Shown here one piece after another: positions 1 through 8,870 of a DNA stretch of 64,000 nucleotides. The stretch is taken from positions 1 through 64,000 of the forward strand of contig CAZVGZ010000013.1 in the NCBI GenBank assembly GCA_964627605.1. Reading direction: 5' to 3'. Origin of the DNA: CAZVGZ01 sp964627605. GTDB lineage: Bacteria; Latescibacterota; MWCZ01; CAZVGZ01. Made by a program: the position numbers and the translations under genes. Below the pieces are notes generated by a model. It worked only from the letters and a program-made list of their open reading frames with translations. It did not search any database and was not told where the DNA came from. Every line of letters begins with the position of its first letter. Position 1 is the stretch's first letter.

Positions 1-2
1 CC

Positions 3-872
3 CGTTCTGTCGATGTTACAGCCCAGGGCTTGGATGTCCACATGGCCCACTGCAAAGACGGTTTTCCAGATATGCTCCTTGATCTGTTCTGTCACGGCAC
101 TATTGAAAAGGGCCGAGATGTGACGGATGGGGGCGTCGAGTTTTACAATCTTTGTATAGATGTCGCTGGACTGGCGACAGTCGCCGATTCGTTCGGTGCC
201 ATCGCAGCGAGAGTCGTGGATGAGGAGCGGCTATCGTGGAGAGAGCTGGCATCGCTGCTAAAAGACGACTACCACGACGCCGAGCCGCTTCGTCTGCTGA
301 TGAAGAGCGCCCCACAGTTCGGAAATGGCGGTACTGTGGCTGACGAGTTCGCCGTGAGAATCACCGATGCGTTCGTCAGGTTCGCCAAAGCGAAACCGAC
401 GCCAGCGGGTTTCAATATTATCCCTGGTGTATTTTCGTGGGCGGCAACTATAGGGATGGGCAAACCGGTAGGAGCGACTCCTAACGGAAGATTGGATGGC
501 GCACCGATCTCTCACGGTCCCAACCCCGACCCCGGCTATCCTGCGCCCCACACCCCCACCGATATGGCTCGCTCGGTTTCGACAGCCCAATGCGGGTATG
601 GAAATACGTCGCCACTACAGTTGGATATGGACCCAGGTTTGGGCCGGAGTGACGAAGCCAGGGAGAAAGTCTCGGCTCTCATTCGCACCCATTTCGACAT
701 GGGAGGCACGATGATTAACCTGAACGTCCTTAATCGCGAACAGGTTCTTGCCGCACATGAAGACCCGTCTCTGTTCCCTGATTTGGTGGTCAGGGTCACC
801 GGGTTCAGCGCGTACTTCGCCAGCCTCTCCAAAGAGTTCAGGCAGCTTGTGGTGGATCGGATTATTGCGTGA
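3..872 (+). CDS. Glycyl radical enzyme (pyruvate formate-lyase family), 3' part
   Basis: The frame is open to the left edge, so this is only the C-terminal roughly 290 residues of a protein that is normally about 800 long. The glycyl radical motif RVTGFSAYF lies near the end; its Gly is encoded at 801-803, 23 residues before the stop. Upstream, the segments GGVEFYN and GLATVADS and the GATPNGR loop match the PFL/glycerol-dehydratase-like family. The catalytic Cys would lie before the window, so the substrate (pyruvate, glycerol, choline or another) cannot be decided. The family acts in anaerobic cytoplasmic metabolism and needs a radical SAM activase. None is adjacent downstream; it may lie upstream outside the window. 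Confidence 0.85.
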   Translation, partial: RSVDVTAQGLDVHMAHCKDGFPDMLLDLFCHGTIEKGRDVTDGGVEFYNLCIDVAGLATVADSFGAIAARVVDEERLSWRELASLLKDDYHDAEPLRLLMKSAPQFGNGGTVADEFAVRITDAFVRFAKAKPTPAGFNIIPGVFSWAATIGMGKPVGATPNGRLDGAPISHGPNPDPGYPAPHTPTDMARSVSTAQCGYGNTSPLQLDMDPGLGRSDEAREKVSALIRTHFDMGGTMINLNVLNREQVLAAHEDPSLFPDLVVRVTGFSAYFASLSKEFRQLVVDRIIA

Positions 873-938
873 TTCTGGGGCGTCTAGCGGTGTAGGTTGA
901 TATCTGATAGCGGTCTGTAGGCGCGGCACGATTTTAAG

Positions 939-958
939 AGAGTGTCAGGCGACGCTCT
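939..958 (+). terminator. Candidate hairpin after the glycyl radical enzyme gene
   Basis: An 8-base stem (AGAGTGTC / GACGCTCT, one G-T pair) with a 4-base loop lies 67 bases after the stop. No clean T-run follows, so intrinsic termination is uncertain. Confidence 0.25.
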
Positions 959-1121
959 GGTTTGGAGGTCGCGTGATCGCCTATGACACATCTAAATATC
1001 CTGCAATGCAGTGCTATTCCATTGAGGTTACCGCTGAGTTGTTGTAGCTGAAGTTCTTGTCGCAGCGAGCGCCTCTCCAGAACCCTAATAGAACAAGCCG
1101 GGTTCGCAGGTATACATAAAA

Positions 1122-2993
1122 TTGGTATTATTATCAGAACACAAACGATCTTTCGCAGTCACAGTACTGCTGTGCGTTGTCCCGCTGATGGCGACTGCGC
1201 GACCGATATGGGTGTTCTTTGCCGACAAAGGCCCAAGCGAGCGACAAGATGATCTGGATGCTCCGGTCTACGAGCCATACGTCCAGTTAGTGGCAGAACT
1301 GGCGACGGTGAGGCACCGTTTTAGGTGGTTCAACGCTGTTACTGTGGACGCGACGCCAGACGCAGCAGATTCCATAGAAGCGTTTGAGTTCGTCAGCCGT
1401 ACGTCATCGGTTGTCGGGTTCAAGAGTTCGGCAGATGACACATCTGCGCCGACCGCTATCGAACCTATGGGTGGAACCAAGCCTGCTGCATCCATGAACT
1501 ATGGAGCCAGCGACGCTCAAAACAGAACCGTGGGAGCGGTCTCGCTCCACGACCTGGGGTATAACGGGCAAGGTGTAAAGATAGCGGTGTTCGACGCCGG
1601 GTTCTCCGACCTGGGCCACGACGCGTTTCAGTCGCTACAGATTTTAGACACCATTGATTTCCCGATTGGCAGAGACACCCTGATCTCCAACAGCCACGGC
1701 TCCACTGTCCTGTCTGTTATAGGGGGGTTCGATCAAGGTGCGCTCATCGGTCCGGCATACGCCGCGCAGTACATGTTGGCGAGAACGGAGATATATACGA
1801 GGGAAGAGCCGGCTGAAGAGGATAACTACATCGCAGCGCTGGAGTGGGCTGACTCTCTTGGGGCGGACATCGTCTGTACTGCGCTCGGGTACAACACCTG
1901 GGATAACCCGTTTCTCTACCCCGATCGGGTCTATACGGTAAACGATGTCGATGGGGTCACTGCGCGGATCACAATAGCAGCGGACATAGCGGTGGAAAAA
2001 GGTGTCACAGTGATTACCGCCATGGGCAATGAGCGGGCTTCGTCAGGGATCAAGGAGTGGAACGGTAAGATGTTGTTGCCTGCCGACGGGTTTGGAGTGA
2101 TCAGCGTCGGCGCTTCGACTGAACTGTCCGGGCCGCCTTTCCACGTCGCGGGGTTCGCGTCGATCGGCCCGACTGCTGATGGCCGGATTAAGCCCGATGT
2201 AAGCGCACCAGGGGCTAGTGTTGTGATGATACAGCCTGGAACGACCACGGGATACCGCGGGGACATCGGCACCAGCTTCGCCACTCCGATCGTAGCAGGT
2301 GTAGCAGCGCAGCTACTACAGGCGCACCCCGACTGGGGGCCAGCGGATATTGCCACAGCGCTCAGGTTCTCAGGACACCAGGCGTCGCTGCCTGACACTC
2401 TGTTGGGCTGGGGGGTCATAGATGGGTTGCTGGCGCTTGATGCCCACAAGGGTCTGTTGGGACAGGTTATCGGCGAAAATGCGGTGGACCGAACTGCCAC
2501 CATCTCAGTTTCCGGCGGAGGGATCGACACCACGTTCTACACGAATAGTACCGGCTGGTTTCGGTTGATAGGAGTTCCTGTTGGGGAACACACGGTGACG
2601 GCAACGATGGCTGGCTTTGATACGGAGAGCGTGGCGGTGACAACCGGAAACAGACCAACACAGATTGCGATACCTCTCACCGAACTGGAAAATCGGGTTG
2701 CGTCGATCATGAAACCAAAAGGTGTTCACTCGGTGTCAGCGTCGCCCAACCCCGCCAATCCAGGTAATCGCCTTGCCTATAGGATGCCATCGGCTGACGT
2801 GGTTGGCGTTTTGAGTCTGTTTGACCTCACTGGTCAGGTCGTGCGGAGTTGGCGACTTGGGGCAGGTAGGATCGGGTCGGTCGATTGGGATGGGCGTGAC
2901 AGAGATGGTCGCGCGGTGGCTTCTGGATACTATCTTGTGCGGCTGAGAACAGGTCAGGGGTCGGCTGTTACCAGTGTGAGTGTCTCGCGTTGA
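1122..2993 (+). CDS. Secreted subtilisin-like (S8) serine protease with C-terminal FlgD-like domain
   Basis: A 623-residue protein read from a TTG start; the in-frame stop at 1089 leaves no earlier start and no strong ribosome site is visible. A signal-like hydrophobic stretch covers residues 10-26. The S8 triad is visible: D158 (VFDAG), H192 (NSHGST) and S385 (GTSFATP). After the catalytic domain comes a carboxypeptidase-regulatory-like beta-sandwich (about 445-525), then a FlgD/type-IX-like C-terminal domain with the SPNPANPG motif and a GYYLVRL end. It probably acts at or outside the outer membrane. It is a tandem paralogue of the next gene, whose ATG overlaps this stop by one base. Compared with that copy, the N-terminal prodomain lacks the Arg-rich segment (SPRSLERR), suggesting an internal loss. 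Confidence 0.85.
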   Translation: MVLLSEHKRSFAVTVLLCVVPLMATARPIWVFFADKGPSERQDDLDAPVYEPYVQLVAELATVRHRFRWFNAVTVDATPDAADSIEAFEFVSRTSSVVGFKSSADDTSAPTAIEPMGGTKPAASMNYGASDAQNRTVGAVSLHDLGYNGQGVKIAVFDAGFSDLGHDAFQSLQILDTIDFPIGRDTLISNSHGSTVLSVIGGFDQGALIGPAYAAQYMLARTEIYTREEPAEEDNYIAALEWADSLGADIVCTALGYNTWDNPFLYPDRVYTVNDVDGVTARITIAADIAVEKGVTVITAMGNERASSGIKEWNGKMLLPADGFGVISVGASTELSGPPFHVAGFASIGPTADGRIKPDVSAPGASVVMIQPGTTTGYRGDIGTSFATPIVAGVAAQLLQAHPDWGPADIATALRFSGHQASLPDTLLGWGVIDGLLALDAHKGLLGQVIGENAVDRTATISVSGGGIDTTFYTNSTGWFRLIGVPVGEHTVTATMAGFDTESVAVTTGNRPTQIAIPLTELENRVASIMKPKGVHSVSASPNPANPGNRLAYRMPSADVVGVLSLFDLTGQVVRSWRLGAGRIGSVDWDGRDRDGRAVASGYYLVRLRTGQGSAVTSVSVSR

Positions 2994-4858
2994 TGCGCTT
3001 GGCTGTCATAGGCTGCTTTCTTGTTACAGCCCAAGCGGCAGCGGGTATTTTTTGGGTGCAGCTAGCACCTAAGGACCCTCCTCTGAGCCGTTTGGCGCTC
3101 AGGAATCAGGCTGCGCTCTCCCCTAGATCGCTAGAACGCCGCGACCGCTTAGGTGTCAATCTGGACTTAAGAGACATCCCGGTCTCTTCAGACAGAGTTG
3201 CGACCATAGCGCAGATGGTAGAAAAGATCAGAACGCGGTCACGGTGGCTAAATGCGGTGAGTGTCGAAGCGACCAAAAAACAGATTGATGAGATTAGATC
3301 GCTCTCTTTTGTGGTGAGTATCAGAGGTGTGGCCAGCGGCACCAGAGCGGTGCCTCCTAAACAGGTAGGACCGGCGCTCAAGCAATCGACGCGAACGTCG
3401 GCGGGAGGTTTCGATTACGGATCGAGCCTCTGGCAGGTCGAGCGAATCGGTGTTACGAAGCTGCACGATGACGGGCTGACCGGACAGGGCGTGCTAATCT
3501 GTGTGCTGGATGCTGGTTTCAACGGATTGGATCACGAATCTTTGGTCGATCTTGATATCGTGGCGACATCAGATTTTGTATCGCATACCACCGTTGAAGG
3601 GCACAACCACGGCACTTCGGTCCTGTCGACACTCGCTGGGTTTGTGCCAGGAGCGCTCATCGGGCCAGCGTTCGGTGCGTCATTCGCTCTCGGGCGAACT
3701 GAGATTGTTGACAAGGAGATAAAGGCCGAGGAAGACAACTGGATTGCTGGCGCGGAGTGGGCCGATTCGCTCGGAGCCGACATCCTAAATTCTTCGCTGA
3801 GCTACACCATCTGGGACGAAGGATCGCCGGACCCTGACTATAGTCTGGACGACCTTGACGGCGCGACTGCTGCGATCACCATCGTCGCCGATCTAGCGGT
3901 GTCAAAAGGGATCGTGGTAATCGCGTCTGCCGGGAACGATCGTGGTGCGGAACAGACGGTGGGGTGGGAGGGGCGCATAGGGTTTCCAGCAGACGGGGTG
4001 GAGGTGTTGACCATCGGGGCGACAACGCCAGATGACAATGTCGCCAGTTTTAGCTCCATCGGCCCTACTGCCGACGGACGGATAAAGCCCGACCTGGCAG
4101 CCCCTGGTCAGTCGGTGTCGTTCGCAAACCCGTCAAACCCGACATCCTACTCTCTAGGTCAGGGGACGTCGTTTTCCTGTCCGCTGGTGTCTGGTCTGGT
4201 GGGACTACTGCTCGAAGCGCACCAGGATTGGGGTCCGGCTGAGATAAGAAAGGCTCTCGTCTGGACCGCACGCGATTTAAGAACCCCTGGGCCTGACAAC
4301 TACTCGGGCTACGGCTTGGTAGATGGCGCCACTGCGGTACGTCTGGATTTTGATGGCGGGCTGTTTGGCACCGTCTTGGCGCAAGGGTTGCCGGTGGCAG
4401 GGGCGAGTGTTGATGTGACGACGCCTGACAGTGTACTGTCGGCGATCACCGACGAACGCGGGCGCTTTGTGCTTGGCGCGATCAGTGCCGGAGAACACTC
4501 TGTCGCCGCATCGGCTTTGGGGTTCAATACTTCTTTTGAAACGATCACAGTTCCGCAGATGTCGCCAGCGGAGTTGGAAATGACCCCTGCTGTCGGGCAG
4601 ACAGCCAGTTTCAGATTTCATCCCAACCCGGTTCGCTCGCAGGAGACGCAGACTACGCTTTCAGGAGTTGTGACTGCTGACATGTCGATCTCAATCCACT
4701 CTCTAAGTGGTGATCTGGTGAGGCGTCTGCCCTTGGGCCGGCTAACTTGGGACCTGAGGAACGGGTCGGGGAGGCTGGTCGCAGCCGGTGTGTATCTGTA
4801 TCGTGTGGACGGAGGTGACGGGAGAACGGGTATGGGCAAACTGGCCGTTATCAGATAG
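2993..4858 (+). CDS. Secreted subtilisin-like (S8) serine protease, second copy
   Basis: A 621-residue protein starting at the ATG that shares its A with the upstream TGA (TGATG), so the two proteases are probably translated together. The N-terminus is a signal peptide ending near AAAG. A full prodomain follows, including SPRSLERR and the SRWLNAVSVEAT segment typical of secreted subtilases of the FCB group. Triad residues are D173 (VLDAG), H206 (NHGTS) and S393 (GTSFSCP). A carboxypeptidase-regulatory-like fold and a short C-terminal FlgD-like domain (FHPNPVRSQ to GVYLYRV) follow. It is likely secreted and self-processed; substrate unknown. Confidence 0.87.
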   Translation: MRLAVIGCFLVTAQAAAGIFWVQLAPKDPPLSRLALRNQAALSPRSLERRDRLGVNLDLRDIPVSSDRVATIAQMVEKIRTRSRWLNAVSVEATKKQIDEIRSLSFVVSIRGVASGTRAVPPKQVGPALKQSTRTSAGGFDYGSSLWQVERIGVTKLHDDGLTGQGVLICVLDAGFNGLDHESLVDLDIVATSDFVSHTTVEGHNHGTSVLSTLAGFVPGALIGPAFGASFALGRTEIVDKEIKAEEDNWIAGAEWADSLGADILNSSLSYTIWDEGSPDPDYSLDDLDGATAAITIVADLAVSKGIVVIASAGNDRGAEQTVGWEGRIGFPADGVEVLTIGATTPDDNVASFSSIGPTADGRIKPDLAAPGQSVSFANPSNPTSYSLGQGTSFSCPLVSGLVGLLLEAHQDWGPAEIRKALVWTARDLRTPGPDNYSGYGLVDGATAVRLDFDGGLFGTVLAQGLPVAGASVDVTTPDSVLSAITDERGRFVLGAISAGEHSVAASALGFNTSFETITVPQMSPAELEMTPAVGQTASFRFHPNPVRSQETQTTLSGVVTADMSISIHSLSGDLVRRLPLGRLTWDLRNGSGRLVAAGVYLYRVDGGDGRTGMGKLAVIR

Positions 4859-4877
4859 AAACATTGGTGGCATTGCT

Positions 4878-5390
4878 ATGTTCGACGACCGTCTTTGGGC
4901 ACCGTGGCGTTCGGCCTATCTCTCGATTTTGTCAGAAGACGACAAAGACAGAGACGACAAAGTTTGTGTCTTTTGCGCGGTAGAAGAAAAACCTGACGAG
5001 GCGGTCTACGTTGTTCGCAGAAGCCACAACACCTTCATCATTCTGAATATCTATCCGTACAACAACGGGCATTTGATGGTTATTCCCTATCAGCACACAT
5101 CCGCTCTGGGGGAACTCAGCCCTGAGATCCGGCTAGAGATGATAAACGAGGCTGAGCTGGCGATAAGGGCGCTAAAAACAGCCATGAACCCCGATGGGTT
5201 TAACGTCGGGATGAACTTGGGGCAGGCCGCCGGTGCGGGAATTGATAAACATCTTCATTTCCATATCGTTCCCCGTTGGTCCGGCGATACCAATTTTATG
5301 CCGGTGTTGGGACAAACCAAAGTGCTCTCAGAGGGGTTGGATCAGACTCTCGCCAAACTAGCCGCTGCGTATCAGACGTTGGAGGGCTGA
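4878..5390 (+). CDS. HIT-family Ap4A phosphorylase/hydrolase-like protein
   Basis: A 170-residue cytoplasmic protein. The start at MFDDRLWAPWR was chosen because the family begins with LWAPWR; an ATG at 4878 preceded by GGTGG fits. The Zn-type CVFC pair is at residues 30-33 and the histidine triad HLHFHIV is at 125-131. NGHLMVIPYQH is the usual family segment. Members split dinucleoside polyphosphates such as Ap4A or act as nucleotidyl hydrolases; the closest well-known type is the actinobacterial Ap4A phosphorylase, but the exact activity is inferred. It follows the proteases by 19 bases and may be co-transcribed. Confidence 0.85.
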   Translation: MFDDRLWAPWRSAYLSILSEDDKDRDDKVCVFCAVEEKPDEAVYVVRRSHNTFIILNIYPYNNGHLMVIPYQHTSALGELSPEIRLEMINEAELAIRALKTAMNPDGFNVGMNLGQAAGAGIDKHLHFHIVPRWSGDTNFMPVLGQTKVLSEGLDQTLAKLAAAYQTLEG

Positions 5391-5400
5391 CAAGGAAAAA

Positions 5401-5865
5401 ATGTCAGATGAACGACGCATTGGTGCCAGCCGGATCGGTCGTCGCGAAGAGCAGCGTTCCAGGAGCACCCTCAAGACTGTCCGATTGGGACTCTATGCGC
5501 TCATTCTGGCGCTGGTGCTGTACTGGCTGTGGCGCGATGCGGGGATAATAACGCGGGGGCTGACAGGCCCGCCGTTTGATATGCGGGTGGTTTCGGTGCA
5601 GGAGGACACCAGCGGGGTCGATTCCGGTCGCGTAGACGTATGGGTCGCTGTGGTGATCGCAACGACCGATGCCGACACTCATCGGGTCCTAATGCCGCAG
5701 TTCCAGCTCCAGACAGAACATGGCGATGAGTACATGCCCTACGCTACAGACAGAGTGTTTGGGGTTGTTGGTCTGGCGATCCCTCCTTTAGATAGCGTTG
5801 CAATGAATCTGGTTTTCAACCTGCCTGACACCGCCGCCGTCACACATCTCCAGTGGAACGAATAA
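5401..5865 (+). CDS. Small single-pass membrane protein, unknown function
   Basis: A 154-residue protein with a good ribosome site (AAGGA before ATG). A basic N-terminus (residues 1-27) is followed by one transmembrane segment at about 28-46, then a soluble beta-rich tail of about 105 residues that should lie outside the cytoplasmic membrane. I do not recognise the family. It sits 10 bases after the HIT gene, and its end overlaps the GTG start of the next glycosyltransferase, which implies one transcript. Confidence 0.65.
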   Translation: MSDERRIGASRIGRREEQRSRSTLKTVRLGLYALILALVLYWLWRDAGIITRGLTGPPFDMRVVSVQEDTSGVDSGRVDVWVAVVIATTDADTHRVLMPQFQLQTEHGDEYMPYATDRVFGVVGLAIPPLDSVAMNLVFNLPDTAAVTHLQWNE

Positions 5866-6533
5866 CCGTAATCATACCGACGCTCAACGAGGCCGAGACC
5901 ATCGGCTCCATGTTGAGCAGTCTAAGCCAGCAGGTTGTCGAGGTGATAGTTGTTGACGGCGGCAGCGGTGACTCGATACGGGAGATCGCAAACAAATTCC
6001 CAGAGGTCACGCTCATCACGTCACAGCCGGGACGAGCTATGCAGATGAATGCTGGTGCAGAGGCAGCGTCAGGCGATGTGCTGCTATTTCTCCACGCGGA
6101 CACTGCGCTTCCCGATGGGGGTCTGGAGCTGATTAGGCAGGCGATAGTGCAGAACGGGTGGGAATGGGGTTGGTTTAATGTGCGGCTTGATGGTCATGGA
6201 ATACTGCTGCGCTTGATCGGCTGGCTGATATCGCTTCGCAGCCGCATGACATCCACACCGAGCGGCGACATGGGAATCTTCGTCACAACCAAAACGTTCA
6301 GGAGGATTGGCGGCTACGAAGAGCTGCCACTCATGGAGGACCTGGATTTAGCGCGACGGCTTCATCGTTCTTTTTCAGGCGGAGCGGTCATAGCGTGTGT
6401 CACCACCAGCGCCAGACGCTGGCTGGAGGGTGGGACGGTGCGTACGGTTTTTTTGATGTGGTCTCTGCGCTGGATGTATTTCCTGAGAGTCTCTCCCAAA
6501 AGACTGGCAAAGTGGTATGCCGACGTCCGCTAG
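5853..6533 (+). CDS. Glycosyltransferase family 2, TIGR04283-like
   Basis: A 226-residue protein starting at a GTG that overlaps the end of the previous gene by 13 bases. The GT-A start is ITVIIPTLNEAETI, followed by VVDGGSGD, then FLHADT as the DxD-type metal site. SGDMGIF and MEDLDLARRL match the TIGR04283 branch, often found with a second GT2 and used in envelope glycolipid synthesis. The hydrophobic C-terminal part suggests membrane association. The next GT2 gene overlaps its last 17 bases. Confidence 0.85.
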   Translation: MERITVIIPTLNEAETIGSMLSSLSQQVVEVIVVDGGSGDSIREIANKFPEVTLITSQPGRAMQMNAGAEAASGDVLLFLHADTALPDGGLELIRQAIVQNGWEWGWFNVRLDGHGILLRLIGWLISLRSRMTSTPSGDMGIFVTTKTFRRIGGYEELPLMEDLDLARRLHRSFSGGAVIACVTTSARRWLEGGTVRTVFLMWSLRWMYFLRVSPKRLAKWYADVR

Positions 6534-7113
6534 TCGAGCGAAGGTAGCCGTGATGATACCAGCGTACAACGAGGAGACGTCTGTAGGTCTGGTGCTGGAG
6601 GCCATACCAAAAAAGTGGATGGATCAGATCGTGGTGGTGGACAACGGCTCGACTGACACCACAGCAAAGGTTGCTCAGTCATCTTATGCAGAGGTGGTAA
6701 GCGAACCCAGGCGTGGCTACGGTCAGGCGCGTCTCACCGGTATTGCGCATGTCAAAAACGACACTGACATCGTGGTATTCATGGACGCAGATTCCAGCGA
6801 CCACCCCGAGCAGTTGCCCGACCTCTTGGGCCCCATAGTCGAACACGGCGCGGACATGGTGATCGGATCGCGGATGTTGGGTGGCGCAGGACCTGGAGCG
6901 CTGCTGCCGCAGGCTAGGTGGGGCAACCGTTTGGCGTGCTTTCTAATGCGGTTGATTACAGTGGAGATGCAGATCAAAGCGGCGCGGATGGGGCTTTCCT
7001 TTAGGGAGGTTAGCGTCAAATACCGCAAACGGGTTGGTGTTTCAAAAATCACCGGTACGGTATCAGGGACACTTCGTGCAGGATGGAAAATTCTGTACAC
7101 TATCGTCAAGTAA
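6517..7113 (+). CDS. Glycosyltransferase family 2 with an internal deletion
   Basis: A 198-residue GT2 protein with VAVMIPAYNEE, VVDNGSTD and the metal motif FMDADSSD. The C-terminal half runs straight from GNRLACFLMRLI into TVEMQIKAARMGL. In the relatives I know, roughly 30 residues lie between these, containing a TDLGPFRAI block and a YGW block before TVEMQ. They are absent here, with the frame kept, so the gene looks like an in-frame deletion near 6951-6960. The protein may be inactive or altered. It overlaps the preceding GT2 gene. An assembly error at this point is possible. Confidence 0.75.
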   Translation: MPTSASRAKVAVMIPAYNEETSVGLVLEAIPKKWMDQIVVVDNGSTDTTAKVAQSSYAEVVSEPRRGYGQARLTGIAHVKNDTDIVVFMDADSSDHPEQLPDLLGPIVEHGADMVIGSRMLGGAGPGALLPQARWGNRLACFLMRLITVEMQIKAARMGLSFREVSVKYRKRVGVSKITGTVSGTLRAGWKILYTIVK

Positions 7114-7465
7114 GCGTTCGTCAGATAGTCCGCCTACACCGAAGTTGGATGATAGAGTTAGTGGGATGAGGCAGCAAAACGGGTCTTGTAGATCGAAAAA
7201 AATCGTGGCGTAGATGCACAGAGCCAGAGAGGGGTTTTTGAAAAAAATGCCGAATCACCTGCTGAATGACGACCAGATAAGAGCTCATATTGTAAACGGG
7301 TTCACGCTGGTGCTCTGTGCATTCAGTTGAGCTACGCACCCGCAGAATGGCATTCAGCCCAGGAGCGCCATGCCAGGCGTCATCTACTGCCATGAGACAG
7401 ACACGACAACTCCTACGGTTCGGCAATTAATGTAGATTCCCGCTCTGATTATCTAAATCACCAAT
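7114..7465. other. Intergenic stretch without a recognisable gene
   Basis: About 350 bases between convergent genes. A minus-strand reading frame of about 100 codons crosses it but has no recognisable motif or ribosome site. I saw no RNA gene or strong terminator. It may be decayed coding sequence. Confidence 0.4.
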
Positions 7466-8227
7466 CTAGTAGCCCAAAGTCGCGCCGCCGTCCACCGGCA
7501 GATGGATGCCGGTGATGAAAGAACTGGCCTCTGACGCGAGAAACAGAACCACATCGCCGATCTGTTCAGGTTCGGCCATCTCCCCTAGCGGCTGCATGGT
7601 GTTCATCAGCTCTCGGACAGCATCTGGATCGTCTTGCTGCCCAATCCACTGCTCCATAAGCGGTGTCCTGACAGCCGCAGGGCATACGGCGTTGACGCGC
7701 ACTCCGTCTTCGGCTAGGTCCATCGCCAAAGCTTTCGTCATCGCCAAAATCCCGCCTTTGGTAGCGCAGTAGGCCAGAGCGTCTGGCTGCCCTACCACAC
7801 CTGTCATGGAGGACATGTTGATTATGCTGCCTCTGGTCTGGCGAAGATGAGGGACGGCGGCTTTTATGCACAAGAATTGGCTTTTGAGGTTGAGGCTGAT
7901 AAAACCGTCCCACTGCTCTTCGGTCAGGCTGTCGATGGTATGAGGCTTGTGGGTTCCAGCGTTGTTTACGAGTATGTCCAGACGACCGTGGGCGTCTATC
8001 ACACCGCCGATCATCCGCTGGACACTGCCCCAGTCGCGGACGTCGCAGTTGACGTAGGTGGATTTACCACCATCGTCTACAAATCCCGCCACAGCCTTGG
8101 AGGCGACACTGCCGTTGATATCCACTACGACAACCTCTGCCCCAGCCGCAGCCAAGATTTTTGCGCACCCCCAACCGATACCTTGCCCCGCTCCGGTCAC
8201 TATTGCGACTTTGCCCGACAGAACCAT
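7466..8227 (-). CDS. Short-chain dehydrogenase/reductase (SDR)
   Basis: A 253-residue classical SDR. The start at MVLSGKVAIVTG was chosen because a GAGG ribosome site precedes it and the family begins there. The NAD(P)-binding TGAGQGIG is at 11-18, D36 (VVDI) favours NAD(H), NNAG is at 88-91, and the active-site Ser140, Tyr153 and Lys157 (YCATK) are present. The end IHLPVDGGATLGY is typical. Substrate unknown: FabG-like, glucose-dehydrogenase-like and other alcohol dehydrogenases share this pattern. It lies downstream of the Pcm operon on the same strand, 40 bases away. Confidence 0.9.
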   Translation of the reverse strand: MVLSGKVAIVTGAGQGIGWGCAKILAAAGAEVVVVDINGSVASKAVAGFVDDGGKSTYVNCDVRDWGSVQRMIGGVIDAHGRLDILVNNAGTHKPHTIDSLTEEQWDGFISLNLKSQFLCIKAAVPHLRQTRGSIINMSSMTGVVGQPDALAYCATKGGILAMTKALAMDLAEDGVRVNAVCPAAVRTPLMEQWIGQQDDPDAVRELMNTMQPLGEMAEPEQIGDVVLFLASEASSFITGIHLPVDGGATLGY

Positions 8228-8267
8228 CCTCAACCTCTTTCGTTTTTTGATTAGAAAAACTGACACG

Positions 8268-8870
8268 CTATGCTTTCAACATTCGGAACAGCCGATCTGG
8301 CCACGCCACATCGACACTATCCCACACGAACGTAAACGGCTTTGCCCGCTCTTCGACCTTCACTCCTACCAACGCCTGCTGGACCTCTCCCAAAGCCGCC
8401 GTGGTGGTTTTTCTGTCGAGAAGCCCGGCGTGTTCGCGAAGTTCATTTGTCGTAAGAGGGCAAGACGACCGCAAGGCGTCGGCAGCTTTAGATGCGTTGG
8501 CGCTGAGTTTGGGTGAGTCGTGCGCAGCCAGTAGAGTGGATAGCCACGACAATGAAACGAAAGACGGTTTTCCTCGAAGTAGCTGGCCATAGAAGGCGCG
8601 CTTTTCAGCCACGAGAGTGTCCTTAAGGCCCCAGCACAGCCCAACGTATGGATCGTGATGTGTGTGTGTTGGAAACGCTGGGTCTCTCTCACCGCACGCT
8701 GCCACCCACATTGACGGAAGCCCGCCAACGCTTCCGCTGAGCGCCAGGGCAAACCCCACATCTTCCAAATACTCAAGAGCAGACACATCGTCGGTGATCT
8801 GGCCTCTGATACTCCTACGCCAGAGCTGGTCTCTTAGTAGTTCCACACTTTCCCAGTTTGGGCTAGACAT
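8268..8870 (-). CDS. AlkZ-related / winged-helix-like protein, function unclear
   Basis: A 200-residue soluble protein. The segments LPSMWVAACGERD, GLCWGLKDTL and YGQLLRGKPSFVSL resemble a family I recall as AlkZ-related (winged-helix DNA-glycosylase-like) proteins. That link rests on memory and is moderate at best. LTTNELREHAGL could be a winged-helix recognition segment. Its ATG overlaps the stop of the upstream pilin-like gene by one base (TAATG), so it is translated from the same message as pcm and the pilin-like gene. Confidence 0.5.
   Translation of the reverse strand: MSSPNWESVELLRDQLWRRSIRGQITDDVSALEYLEDVGFALALSGSVGGLPSMWVAACGERDPAFPTHTHHDPYVGLCWGLKDTLVAEKRAFYGQLLRGKPSFVSLSWLSTLLAAHDSPKLSANASKAADALRSSCPLTTNELREHAGLLDRKTTTAALGEVQQALVGVKVEERAKPFTFVWDSVDVAWPDRLFRMLKA

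Noticed and set aside
1931..2533. 200-codon minus-strand frame inside the first subtilase gene
   Set aside because: It lies antisense to a gene with an intact catalytic triad and shows no motif or ribosome site; high GC makes such shadows common.
7121..7426. Possible decayed transposase on either strand
   Set aside because: No recognisable catalytic motif, terminal inverted repeat or duplicated target was seen.
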